A stretch of DNA of 64,000 nucleotides from Sphagnum magellanicum (taxonomy: Eukaryota > Streptophyta > Sphagnopsida > Sphagnales > Sphagnaceae), in contig CM038914.1 in assembly GCA_021904315.1 (NCBI GenBank), positions 20,571,065-20,635,064 on the forward strand, given 5' to 3'. The notes below the pieces were generated by a model. It did no database searches. It worked only from the letters and a program-made list of their open reading frames with translations, and was not told the DNA's origin. This document shows, piece by piece, positions 11,845 to 23,597 of this stretch. Position 1 is the stretch's first letter. Each line of letters starts with the position of its first letter. The translations under genes were made by a program, and so were the position numbers.

Positions 11845-13360
11845 ATGCCCCATATTTATGATTTACAAGCACTTTGAAAATTCATTGTTAGGCCAAATGT
11901 GAAAGGTTTTGGTGATAATGCATTGATTATTATTGACTACTAATGAAATTAGTTTTATTTTTCAAAGTTCACAAGTGGTAACTTGATTAAGTATCCATAT
12001 CAATTATAAGATTGAACCTCAATTAAACCACTGCAATTCTCCAATAATTCCTTCCACTATTGATGTATAACTAACATATAGAAATAATGACATGCACAAG
12101 TTTTATTTTTGTACAAGTGCTTGAAATGTTATATAATTCTTAAATTAAACATTTAATGATATCCTTAGCACATGGGATGACCACTTCATAATGAAAAGTA
12201 TTTGAAGAAATAATTGGTTAAAAAGGAACCAAGTTTATTCTCCTTCTACCTCTTTTCTATATGTACTTGGGAAAGGAAAAGATTTTGAAGAACACATTGA
12301 GTAAGGGGGAATCAAATGTTTTTAGCTTTCTAGCTCCTTGGTAAATCTACTTGGAAATATTTGGGGAAGGAGTTTTTTCTAAAGAAAAAATTGAGTAAGG
12401 GGTAATTAAATATTATTGGCCTTCTAGCTCTTTTGTAGATGCACTTGGGGGCATTTACACAAAGGAAAAGATTTTGAAGAACAAATTGAACAAGGGGGAA
12501 TCAGATTTTCTTAGCCTTCTAGCTCTTTTGTAGATTTACTTGGGAATATTTAACAAAAAAAAAGATTTTGAAGAATTAATTGAGTGGGGGGAATCAAGTT
12601 TTCTTAGCCTTCTAGCTCTTTTGTACATGTAGTTGGGAATATTTAGCAAAGGAAAAGATTTTGAAAAACAAATGGGGTAACAGGGAATCAAATTTTCATA
12701 GCTTTCTAACTCTTTTGTAGATGTAAAAGTGGGAATATTTAACAAAGGAAAAGATTTTGAAGAACAAATGGAGTAAGGGGAAATCAAATTTTCTTAGCCT
12801 TTTAGTTCTTTTGTAGATGTACTTGGGAATATTTTGCAAAGGGAAATATTTTGAAAAACAAATGGGGTAAGGGGGAATCGAAGTTTCTTATCCTTTTGGC
12901 TATTTTCTAGATGTACTTAGGAATATTTTGCAAAGGAAAAGATTTTGAGGAACAAATGGGGTAAGGAAAATCAAATTTTCTTAGCCTTCTACCTTTTCTA
13001 TAGATGTACAGGAATATTGAACAAATAGAAAAAGATCTTGAAGAATGAATTGGATAGAAAGGAACCAAATTCTCTTATCCTTCTACCTTTTTTTATAGAT
13101 TTTTAACAAAGGGAATGAATATATCGAATTGAAGAAATTTTGATAAGGGAGAACCAAATTTTCTTATCCTTTTAGTTGTTTTCTAGATATGCTTGGACAT
13201 ATTTAACGAAGGACAATTGGGATCACTACTTGATTCCACCCATCTAAATTGTACTTCATAGATGTGTTTATTCAACAAGGAAGAAATCAGCACACACACA
13301 TGTACAACTTACCACAACTATTAACACACTAATCCTTTGCCCACTACAATGGTAGATTTA
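11845..13360 (+). repeat. R1 repeat, direct copy with minisatellite
   Basis: Member of a dispersed family: direct copies here, at 38460-39735 and at 58975-59940; inverted copies at 19163-20880, 23598-25290 and 52193-53900. Shared anchors include 'ttaggccaaatgtgaaagg', 'tctccaataattccttcca' and 'gtgtttattcaac'. The direct copies contain an expanded 93-bp minisatellite; the inverted ones have one or two units. It has no coding capacity. Confidence 0.8.
12240..13210 (+). repeat. Minisatellite, about 11 units of ~93 bp
   Basis: Units recur every 86-97 bases, each with a 'cttttgtagatgtacttggg' type core followed by 'aatatttagcaaaggaaaagattttgaag'-like and 'ggggaatcaaattttcttagcc'-like parts. Cores start near 12252, 12338, 12430, 12525, 12616, 12711, 12808, 12902, 12993, 13087 and 13168. 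Units differ by substitutions and small indels, so the array is not young. The minus ORF at 12536-12787 only reflects this periodicity. Confidence 0.85.
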
Positions 13361-13456
13361 TCATTTATAAAACCAACCCAGAACTTTTTTGGGGTTTATA
13401 GTTTGTACAACCAACATTTATGTGCATAAATGTGATTTGAAATTGTACTACTATTT

Positions 13457-13765
13457 CAAAAGTTCCTTGGCCATTATAGGCGAAGATGCCACCATAGTGT
13501 TGATGGAACCAAGTCGAAGGTGCATAAGAGGTCCATACCTTTCGACCCAATGTGTTAGTGTTAGGTGTGGATGTTCTCCCAACATCCAACAAATTACCCA
13601 TGATAGGCCATGGCCATGGACCTACATGTAAGCAATGGGATTTCCTTGAAAACATTGTGTGCAAAGTTACAACCAAGAATATACAAAACATAGATACAAT
13701 AAAAACCCCATATTTTCTTTCAGTATTCCTTGGTGCACAAATGAAAGAATCATTGACTTGTCCAT
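13457..13765 (-). pseudogene. Cytochrome P450 first-exon fragment
   Basis: Matches the first ~100 codons of the neighbouring P450s: start at 13765, hinge GPWPWPIMGNLL, then a frameshift that sends translation out of frame. It ends at the SPTMAKE region and joins abruptly at 13457 to sequence that normally lies beyond a P450 3' end (compare 59940-60030). A deletion therefore removed everything between mid-exon 1 and the 3' flank. Nothing corresponding survives in block copy 2. Confidence 0.85.
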
Positions 13766-13899
13766 GTTGCCTATGTCAAAACCTTTGAAACCTTCTACAA
13801 GATGCATTTGATAATTGCACTTGGAAAGAATACAAAATACACTTCAATAATATAGGATTTCAACCCAAGGGGTTTTCTTTTTGAATGTGTGTTCTGATG

Positions 13900-15095
13900 C
13901 ACACGTGGTCAAACATTTACCATCACTTTGTTCTATATATATATAAATACATATGTTTAAATATTTATCTATATAATTTTTAAAAAACTATCTTTTGCAA
14001 CTTCTCTTATGCAACTAAAAAACGTCACATGGAACTATCTTTTAGTTGCATGCGACACGTGTAATTGCATAAGACAGGTCACAAAAGATACTTTTTCTAC
14101 TTGTGTTTCTAGCACATTGACAAGTTTTTTATTCTTCTAATTTTATATAATATAAGATAAATGGATACAAGGAACAATATTTCCATATAAAAAATAATGT
14201 GGAACAATGGAGCATGACCAATATTTATTAATTGCATAAAATGAATGTTGTTTTTACCGATATTATTGTCTTGATGGTGGTCCCCTAATGCACACGTGGC
14301 CAAAAATGTACCATTACTTTGTTCTATATATAAAAATACATATGCTTAAATATTTATTTATAGAGTAGAAAAAAAAACTTTTGCAACTTGTCTTATGCAA
14401 CTAAATGTGTCGTATGCAACTAAAAAACGTCACATGGAACTATCTTTTAGTTGCATGCGACACATGTAATTGCATAAGACAAGTCACAAAAGATACTTTT
14501 TCTACTTGTGTTTCTAGCACATTGACAAGTTTTTTATTCCTCTAATTTTATATAATATAATATAAATGGATACAAGGAACAATATTTCCATATAAAAAAT
14601 AATGTGGAACAATGGAGCATGACCAATATTTATTAAGTGCATAAAATGAATGTTGTTTTTACCGATATTATTGTCTTGATGGTGGTCCCCTAATGCACAC
14701 GTGGCCAAAAATGTACCATTACTTTGTTCTATATATAAAAATACATATGCTTAAATATTTATTTATAGAGTAGAAAAAAAAACTTTTGCAACTTGTCTTA
14801 TGCAACTAAATGTGTCGTATGCAACTAAAAAACGTCACATGGAACTATCTTTTAGTTGCAAGCGACACATGTAATTGCATAAGACAAGTCACAAAAGATA
14901 GTTTTCCTACTTGTGTTTCTAGCACATTAACAAGTTTTTTATTCCTTTATTTTTATATAATATAATATAAATGGATACAAGGAACAATATTTCCATTTTA
15001 AAAATAATGTGGAACAATGGAGCATGACCAATATTTATTAAATGCATAAAATAAATGTTGGTTTTACCGATATTATTGTCTTGATGGTGGTCCCA
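13900..15095 (+). repeat. Tandem repeat, three units of ~405 bp with promoter-like G-boxes
   Basis: Three head-to-tail units: equivalent points recur at 14109, 14514 and 14919. Each holds a G-box CACGTG (13902-13907, 14293-14298, 14698-14703) within 'gcacacgtgg' as in the P450 gene 2 promoter, a degenerate CACTA-like palindrome ('aactatcttttgcaactt ... agtcacaaaagata') and a 'ggaacaatatttccatat' segment also found upstream of the intact genes. The unit is thus amplified P450 upstream DNA plus a MITE. Copy 2 has two units at 47382-48115. The repeated 64-codon minus ORFs are a by-product. Confidence 0.85.
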
Positions 15096-16750
15096 TAATG
15101 AAAAAGGTTGCCTCTCATTGTCAATAACAACATGATTCAATGGTTTAAAAACATTTTGTGATTTTTGGGGTATTTGAAATATGGTGACTCTCTAGCTAAA
15201 ACATGTCTCCCATTCATGATCACCTTTTGATATCCCTCAATGTATTATTATGTATTTGAAATGGAAATAATAATAATATTGAAGATGCATACGTTCATAA
15301 GTTTTGGTTTTGAGTACATAATGTAAGCATAAAGGCTTCTACTTTTTGTGTGGGTTGAATGTAGTTGAACAACTTTGAAAAATATGGTTTGAGAATTTTG
15401 ATGTGTATCTAGGATTCTTCTTTTGTTTTACACATGTATGGCAATGCAAGAAGTGATGATAACATCATGTACATGACTAGGGTAATCATCATCAATCTTC
15501 ATGCCAAGGTTGTCATTTGACCTTGTAGCCAAGAAGGGGTTGCATCATAAGCCTTGTGTTGGTATCTACTAGGAATTGCACATTGATTCTATATTTGTGA
15601 CCTTTTTGCACATGCTCTTGTAAACTTATTGAACACACTTTTCATTGATATACATAATTCCACATTAATGTGACAATTATAGTTCATGGATAACCATAAA
15701 TAATGGGGTCAATCCAATGGTTATTCATTAGTATCCCATTCATAGTCTTATGGTGCAACCATAGTTTATATGTTAATGTAAAATGATTCCAAAAGTTGTA
15801 ATGATTGTTTGCAACCCTTTGAATCAAAATTTTTTTCATCAACATTTTGCATGAAAGGACAAGCGAGATTGAGAATAATTGTATATTGGGGTCCTTTGCA
15901 TTCCCAATCTTATCATAACCTTCAAGTATGACATATGTTTTTGATGTTTGTTTTGGCAAAAGTGATGTAGCCTTTACAAAACTTAGTGTTTGTTTTTTTG
16001 GGTTTTGTTTTGGGTGGGGAACAACTTTATCAAAATCAAGTTGAATCGGGGCTACATGAATTTTGTTAAACCCTATGTGAAAAAGATTATAATGATGTAG
16101 GTTTTTGCAAAATTAACTTGGCCCCTTTAAGATTTCAAGTTTTTTTCTTGTTTTTTTCCCGAGTGGGAACCAACTTTTCCAAGATTGATTTGACTTGGGC
16201 CACATTAGTTTTGCAACAACCTAGATCAATGTAACCTTTGTAAAATTTTGGGTGTTTTTTTTGTTCTAAAATTTCCATGGAAAAGAAAGTAAAAGAAAAA
16301 AATTGTAACTTTGGCATAATTGACATAGGCCCTTGATAATTAGTCGTAAAATGCAAATGTATTGGGATTGACATAGGTTTCAAAAGGGTTTCAAAAAGGC
16401 TTTGTCAGATTTCAAAGGCTATGTTGGCATAGCTTAAATTGGAAATTCAATGTAACCCTTCTTCTAGCAAGATTTGTACTTACAAAAAAATTTGGGCCTT
16501 AGTTCCAAGTAGGGTTATGTGTCATTTGCAAAAACTTATGTTGACATAAGTTTTTGCAGATTCAATGTAGCTCCTCTTAAAACCTAAGTTGTAGTCACAT
16601 TTAAATTTTAGCTTTGGGTTTTAAATAGGGCTATGTTATGGTTTTCAAAATCAATTTGATGCACCAAATTTATGTTAGTTGAATCATGTCAACATCACAT
16701 AATTTGATGCATTAATTTGTAAATTAACTAATCAATGTTGAATGATGTTG
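15095..16750. repeat. R2 repeat beyond the 405-bp array
   Basis: Direct relative of 9890-11830 and duplicate of 48115-49750. The minus ORF 15959-15684 (91 aa) contains the recurring LEGYD-containing segment seen in other R2 copies. A long C run follows at about 16851-16864. No recognised gene. Confidence 0.65.
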
Positions 16751-19162
16751 AAAAATTAATTTTCTTTTCTTTTCATTTTTTGAATTGAAAAAATATATTT
16801 ATATTTTTTACAACCCTATTTTTCAAATTTAAAAAAATCATTGCTCCCACCTCCCCCCCCCCCCAAGCTAGATTGTAAAGTGGCAATTGAAATTTAGTTT
16901 GCAATGAAATTTGGTCACCACGAGGAACTTAGACCACAGGATGCACCCAATTCCCACAAAAAAGGGAAAAAACTCAAACCATCAAGATTTGGCAATTGAA
17001 ATTTAGTTGCCACATTTTGATGTTCCAAGATTTTTCCCCCCAAGATTGAATGTCAATTGCCATAAAAGGATTGGGACTTAAGGTTCACCCTAATCCATCT
17101 TATTGGACCAAAAAAAGAAAGAAAAGGAACTTAAATTGTGCATATGGAAACCAATGTTTAGTCAACACATCTTGAGAGTTCAAATTTTTTTCTTTTGAAT
17201 TAATTTCTTTGTTGCCATAGGGGACTAAAAGCCAATCCATATGGCCCAAATTTCAACTTTGACCACCCAAAAAAAGAATGAAGTTGATCTACATAGGAAT
17301 GTGCATCTAAACTTGCAAAGTTATTTGCTAATGTAAACATTTAAAGTTGCTATCAATATGAATAGATAAAATGTAAACATTTAAATAATTGTGGATTTGA
17401 AATAACATTTTATTGGTGAAATTTTCCAAAAAGTGAAAGTGAAAATAAAATTTTGATAATGAAGTGATTTACGTCGGTTTCAGTTGCTATGAGTGGAAAA
17501 AATGGAATACTATATATATATATATAACAAAAAATATGGAAGGGTGATTAAATATTTAAACTTTATTTTTAATTTATAACTACATTTGATTAAATCTTCC
17601 TAACAATGACTGCAACTTTGGCTACATCACAAAATTCTTCAAAAAACCTTTGGTTTGCAAGTATTTTTCCAATAATTATGAAGATTTGTATTCCATTCAA
17701 AACTAAATGGTAAACCACTAGTAGTTTCATGACATGGAAATTAAGATCAATTGTGTATAATGTATATTTTATGTGATGTTTATTATGCTACTTCTTGTGT
17801 TATATTATTCACAAGCTAAATGAACCAATCATTTTCCATCTTCATTAAGGTTGCCAATACAACTTCATTTATCAGCACCAAATAAATTTTGAAGAAAAAA
17901 TGACCACCTTTACATAAGAGAAGTTTGTGATTGTTTGTACATTTGGAACATGAATAAAAGTATTATAATTCTTTTTAATTCATTGAATATGTTTGTTTTC
18001 AAAATCCTTGTTTGTGGGAACATGCAGATGGATTGGTGTATTTCACATTTACTATAAATATAGACATGTATATGTTGTGATGAATGAATTTCTATTGTGG
18101 GTTTTGTAAGGGAAATCCCTCCTATGCAATGTTAGGATTGTGTAAATGCTAAAAACATATTTTATAACTAATTGTGTTGTCTACATATAATGCTCACTTC
18201 ATGATGGAAAGTGATTTGATAGGTTTAAACCAAATTTTGACTAGTATTGGCTTTTGAACATACCAAACTGGTATGGGTTTTTTTTTCATGCATGGTAGGT
18301 ATGAGTATGGGCGTTTTCTTTTAAGATCAATTTCATACTAGTTTGGTGCTATTATATAATATGACTCACATTAAGTTTGTCAAGTGGTATCAAATTAGGT
18401 AAATAATTTACTTTGATTTTTGGGTTGCAATGGAATGCAAACCGAAGGCTTGTTCCCTAACTCCCAAAAGAAAGAAGTGGGATGGGAGCTCCAAGTTGAA
18501 ATTAAGATTTTAGTTCACAAATGTGAGTTCAAACTAAAGGTGTTAATATCACATCTAAAGGCCCAATAAGTATGGATAACCAAAGGAAAAAATAACTTGT
18601 TAAGAGGACAAAATAATGACAAATACAAAGGGAACAAAAGTCCCAACGTGAGAGCAACAAGAGTTTAAAGTTATAATTGCCTCTTTGGAAAATTTTAGAA
18701 AAGAAGTATCACTTTGACACAAAATGAAAATAAAACATAAACATCAATAAATCGGGTGTTACAAGCATTCTTGCCTTTGTTGTTACCTTGTGTAGCACGT
18801 ATCTTCATGTCCACTTATAGCCTCATTTCCAAAAAGCCATATATGAAGTTGTTTAGCTTCATGTAGCACATTTCCAAAGAGCAAAAAATGGCTCTTCACA
18901 CAACTACCTAGGTTAAAGAAAAAACATGATAACTAATTTGGAAATAGTACAAAAAGATAATTTGAAGAAAAACCAAAACACATTCCTTTTTACGTTCTCA
19001 AGCTCCAAGTAGAAAGACTTGTTCTTTCATCTTCCTCTAACTCCTCTTGCAAAATTGCACACAATAATGATAGAGAAAGGATAACCCCCACAAAGATTTC
19101 CACCCATCACCCCAACAATATCTTCTCTTATTTTTATGTGTCCATAAAATATTTTCATCATT
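16751..19162. other. Non-coding AT-rich DNA
   Basis: No gene supported. Duplicated at about 49750-52192. It holds a poly-C run near 16851 and a short TA run near 17511-17526. No long ORF, no intron-bearing gene structure and no RNA gene were recognised. Confidence 0.6.
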
Positions 19163-20880
19163 GAAAAAATAAATGTTGAAGGGAATTGTAGTGTTAATGG
19201 TGGTTACCTAGTATAATTTATATCCTTTTATAATAGTTACAAGATGGTGTTCCTATATATGGTGGTTCCACCATCATTGTATGAGGCACATTCTCACAAT
19301 TATTAGAGGAGCCACCTTCATTATAGGAGGGGAGGGGCTAGTTATTTTTAAATGGAGGATTTTAGTTAGTAAAAGTGATTATATGAGGAGAGGTCATCTT
19401 GGAGTGGAATCAAACAACTTAATAGGGTTAGTGTAGTTGTGATAGGGAGATGCATATTGTAGACCTTAGAACTTCCTACATTGGTACCATGGTATTAATC
19501 CCAAAACTTTTTGGCTTGCCTTTACATATGGTAAATATGTCATTGTAGTGGGTAAAGGATGAATGTAATACTTGTGTAGTTGTGAGATGTGTGTGTGTTT
19601 TCTTCTCGTTGAATAAACACATCTTTGAAATACACTTAATTAGATAGGTGGAATCAAGTGGTGGTCCCAATTTTCCTTTGCTAAATATACCTAAGTAAGT
19701 TTTTTTTTTTTAAATGACAAGAAAATTTGGTTTTCCTTTATCATTTTTTTTCAATTGAATACATTTCCTTTGCTAAATATTCCGAAGCACATCTACAAAA
19801 GAGGTAGAAGGATAAAACAATTTGGTTCCCCCTTCTTCAATTCTCTCTTCAAATATTTTTCATTATGAAGTGGTCATCCCATGTGGTAGGTATCTCATCG
19901 AGGTACAATTTAGGAATTATTTAACATTTGGAGCACCATACAAAAATAAGGCTTGTGCATGTCAATGATTCCTAGGCTAGCTTGTACATTAGTTAAAAGT
20001 TAATAATGGAAGGAATTATTGGAGAACCTTAGTGGTAATTGAGATCCAATCTCATAATCGAGATTGATATTGAATCTAGAACTACCACTTATGAGTGTAA
20101 AAAATCAAATTAACGTTAATAATAGTCAATGAATTATCACTTCAAGAATAACCTTTCACATTTGGCCTAATGATAAATTGAGCCCACCGGCATTTTCAAA
20201 GTGATCAGAAATCCCAAATTTTTGGGGCATTGTCTTTGTACTAATCAATTATATGATTTAAATTGTAACAATTATCACATCAAAGCATTAAATCATGCGG
20301 TTATTGGTTGCAATCATGGTTCACATTTCATAATGTTGTTTGTTTGATTAAATTCCTTGCCAATATAATAATTTACGCAAAAAAATTCAAAAATATCTTT
20401 TTTCGTAAAGTTCATTATGTTCATTGTAATGAATATTGAAATCTTTTCAAATTATTGGAATGGGAAATATTCATGTTATACAAAATGAAGTTTTTATATT
20501 TTTAAATCATTTTCACCATCTAGTATGCCTCATGTAATGGATATACAATGAATTGGATATATATGGTAGAAATAGAAGCACATTAATTAACAAACATAAA
20601 TGAATTTTCAACATATTGAGGATAAATTTCTAAATTATGTCTGTCAATATTCATTCATGATCACCTTTAAAAAAAGTAATTCCATATGCATTGAACTTCA
20701 TACCATCACTTTTAAACATAATATTACACCACAATTGGGCAAAAACATGGTAAAGTAGACCAAAAAGTAGTCTACTAATTAAAATCCAATTTGTAATTGA
20801 GGCAATTTTTGACTTATGTATAAAAAAGTGGATAATGTTTTTTTGTAATTAAAATATAAAACCATCATGACCAATATGTT
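19163..20880 (-). repeat. R1 repeat, inverted copy
   Basis: Reverse complement of the R1 family at 11845-13360 over about 19490-20235, with a conserved extension on both sides. Direct matches are at 23598-25290 and 52193-53900. Only one or two minisatellite units are present. The minus ORF at 19476-19670 recurs in all three inverted copies but has no known domain. Confidence 0.75.
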
Positions 20881-22437
20881 ATGGTAATTCAAAATCTATT
20901 CATGAAATTCAAAAGTGTGATCATATCACATGTAATTTTTTCTTTTTGAGTCCTTTTCACATATTATTCATTTATATTTCATACCATGGCCCATGATTGA
21001 TAATCCAACAAGTTGTGATAAGATTATGTACTCCACCTTAGTGTGTTTACACCTTTCGCTCATTCCCAAAAATCCTTTCTTTTCGACAAATAATTTCTAA
21101 CTTAATCCTTCCAAGATGTTTTTGTTGCCTTTGTATGTTGAGGCTAAAATCTAGGTCATGGCTTGCATGTTGTCACCACATAACATTAAAAACCATGTTA
21201 GGTATGATCATGTTGTTAGAATTCTGTTTGATGATGAGGTTATGGAGTGAGGTAAATCCTATTTGTTGAGTTCAAGGGTGGATCACTAGGTGCATGAACC
21301 CTTTGTGTGGTGTTATGACTAGGTGGAAAGCTCTAATATAGTGTTTTATTATCCTTTTGGTTTTGACATGTATTTAATCTTTGCTTTCATATTTTATGTT
21401 TAGACAAATATCTCACCATCCACCTCTTGTAACATATTTCATGTATTGATTGCATCTTGACATCATTTCTTCTTTCTACCTCAAATTAGTTAGGAGAATA
21501 ATACGTTGCACCCACACATTGTTATTTTACCCTTTGATAATTTTCCAATAGGTTTTAAAAATTTTAATCAAGTTCCAATACGAGATATTACTATGTTCAT
21601 CAATTGTGCATTATCAATTGCCCCAAAGGAAATAATAAATAGGTCCATCATTCATGAAAACCAGAGTCCAACCATGTTATTAGGAGCCACACATGCCCCT
21701 TTAGACCACTACTTTATTCTTAAAATATTCTTAGAATATTTTTAATACGTCTTTCAATTTTTTTAAAAAATATTACAAGTTTTCTTAATATTATTATGTT
21801 AAGGTGTATACTTTGAAATATCCCCCAACTATGTCATTAATTTAAAAATATTCTCAAATTATGCTTTTAGTGTTAAAACAACTTTTAAGCTAGTTTTATG
21901 TAGCTTTTAAGCAATGATTATAAAAGGTTAAAAGTCCTTATACATATTTTTCACTTATTAGATTGATTTCAACTTTTTATGATATGCATATAACGTAGTC
22001 ATAATAATATTTTATTAGAAAAAATATATTATTATTTTTACAATCCAAAGTTCAAGAAATTAAGGAGTGGTTACGACTACTTTTGGTACATGTTAGTATG
22101 ACTACACCTACCACACATTTGATGAATTTAGTAATGAACTAATGGTGCATGATCCATTATCTAGCACAAATCATTCCAAAATTTCCATTATGGGAACAAA
22201 AATCTCTTTCTTTTGTATGGATGTGGAATTTAAATACCAAATGCATTCAAAAATTACCCTCCTATTGTGTGTAATTGTACTCATTCACCAAGGTGTATAT
22301 AATTTTATTTAGTGTGTCAAATTTGGCTAAATAGAAACATACTTCACCCATAATTCAAATATTTTCCTATTTTGATTCATATATTTAGCCAAAACTATAG
22401 AACAATGACCTTTATTTTTTTAATGATTTGTTCCCAA
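20881..22437. other. Non-coding DNA at the right end of block copy 1
   Basis: Duplicated at about 53900-55473. The ORF at 21506-21745 (79 aa) is broken in the duplicate near 54600 and has no recognisable domain, so no gene is called. Confidence 0.55.
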
Positions 22438-23163
22438 ATGGTTAAATCTTCCTTGGTCATATTATCATTTTGGTTGCATCAAAACAGTCCATCAAAAAAA
22501 TGCAAGCTAGTTGTATAACAAAGAAATGGACCAACATGCATGCTACCATGAATGAATGTTTTAGTGGTAATACATATTTTGAAGTTGGTTTACATTTTAA
22601 CCCAACATATTCTTCTATAACAATAGTATTGATAAAAATAGATGCATTTATAATCCCCGTTAAACTTTTGATGGGAATTACCCTTCCAATAAATGTCCAA
22701 CATTAGTAATTCTTATAATGTATTCACTAGTGGAAAAAATATCGTCTGCATCCATTTGTTTGCAACTGTAATTTATGATTATAATGTCATAAACAACAAT
22801 TTTAGTTACAAACGACTGACCTTGCAAATGACATTTTTTCCACGAGTGATTTATGATGGTGAATACATTTTGAAAAGACATAAACTTTTATTATGTTTTA
22901 ACCAAAATTGATTTAATAGTTGCATTCAAGCATAATACCTCTATGGAGTGGGAGCACATTGAATATCGGTAACATGTGCAATCCATGATGATGTCACTTC
23001 TCTTCACATTTGAAAGTGCAAAAAATTGGGTGACATGTCATAATCTTCTACATAAGATGATTATGATATATATTTTCCCAAACTTCAAATGATATATCAC
23101 TAAAAAGGTTTCCCCATTCCAATGATGTCCCCAAAAGTTTTTTATGAAATCTCCATCATGTTC
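22438..23163. other. Non-duplicated spacer containing a MITE
   Basis: Starts where the block duplication ends. It holds the CACTA-like MITE at 22725-22848; short ORFs overlap its edges and are not supported as genes. Confidence 0.5.
22725..22848. mobile_element. CACTA-like MITE with 3-bp target duplication (124 bp)
   Basis: The left end CACTAGTGGAAAAAAT and right end ATTTTTTCCACGAGTG are inverted repeats with a single mismatch. Flanking ATT on both sides (22722-22724 and 22849-22851) is the 3-bp duplication expected of the CACTA superfamily. The interior is short, non-coding and partly palindromic. It has the same terminal type as the 3559-3698 element, with a different core. Confidence 0.85.
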
Positions 23164-23412
23164 CATGAAAGCATGAATTAAGCCGTCATCCAAATTTGAT
23201 CTTGAATATTAATCAATTGTATTTTTTTATGCTTCTTTATAATGAAAACACACAAATAACATTATGGGGGAAATAAAACTTTATATTCTACATGAAAAAA
23301 TTATACAACAAAGTCTAAAAGATAAAAATAAATTATTCGATATTTAAACCCACCAAATGAGAACAAGTACACATGGGCACTTCATATATCATAGTTTGAT
23401 TGATATAGAATA
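23164..23412 (-). repeat. Inverted copy of 5222-5484
   Basis: Reverse complement of the spacer behind the first P450 relic: shared strings include 'ttaattcatgctttca', 'attcaagatcaaatttgg' and 'tttcccccataatg'. Nothing coding. The stretch 23413-23597 is plain AT-rich DNA. Confidence 0.8.
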
Positions 23413-23597
23413 AAAAATCAAACATACAAATAAGTTTTAAAAAAAGATTGCTTACATTATGAAGGTTAAACATATTCCAAAACTTGAAAACAAGAAGATT
23501 CAATTTATCAAATTGATGGGGAATTTTGAATGCCTATATGATCTTTTATTGTTTGATACAAACCTTATTTGTTGAAAGATAAAATATTTTGCGTTAT

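Larger units (their letters stand above)
1..22437 (+). repeat. Large segmental duplication, copy 1
   Basis: Collinear with 27757-55473. The first bases of the window reappear at 27757, the intact P450 reappears 26.6 kb further on, and the match ends where the sequence after the shared 'ttgttccc' near 22437 differs from that near 55473. Copy 1 probably starts before the window. Offsets between the copies change only where something was inserted or lost: the solo LTR at 1346-2383, the retrotransposon in copy 2, a lost ~1 kb, and one fewer 405-bp unit in copy 2. Divergence is a few percent with scattered small indels. Confidence 0.9.

Noticed and set aside
12240..13210. Evenly spaced repeats that might suggest a CRISPR array
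   Set aside because: The whole unit repeats with no unique spacers; it is a plant minisatellite.
14109..14303. 64-codon minus ORF repeated in each 405-bp unit (also 14514, 14919, 47528, 47932)
   Set aside because: Repetition is explained by the tandem unit; the sequence is promoter/MITE-derived and shows no protein features.
16851..16864. Poly-C run, possible structural element
   Set aside because: A homopolymer present in both block copies with length change; no further structure seen.
22470..22706. 78-codon plus ORF before the 22.7-kb MITE
   Set aside because: No family, no second copy, spans the edge of the block duplication.
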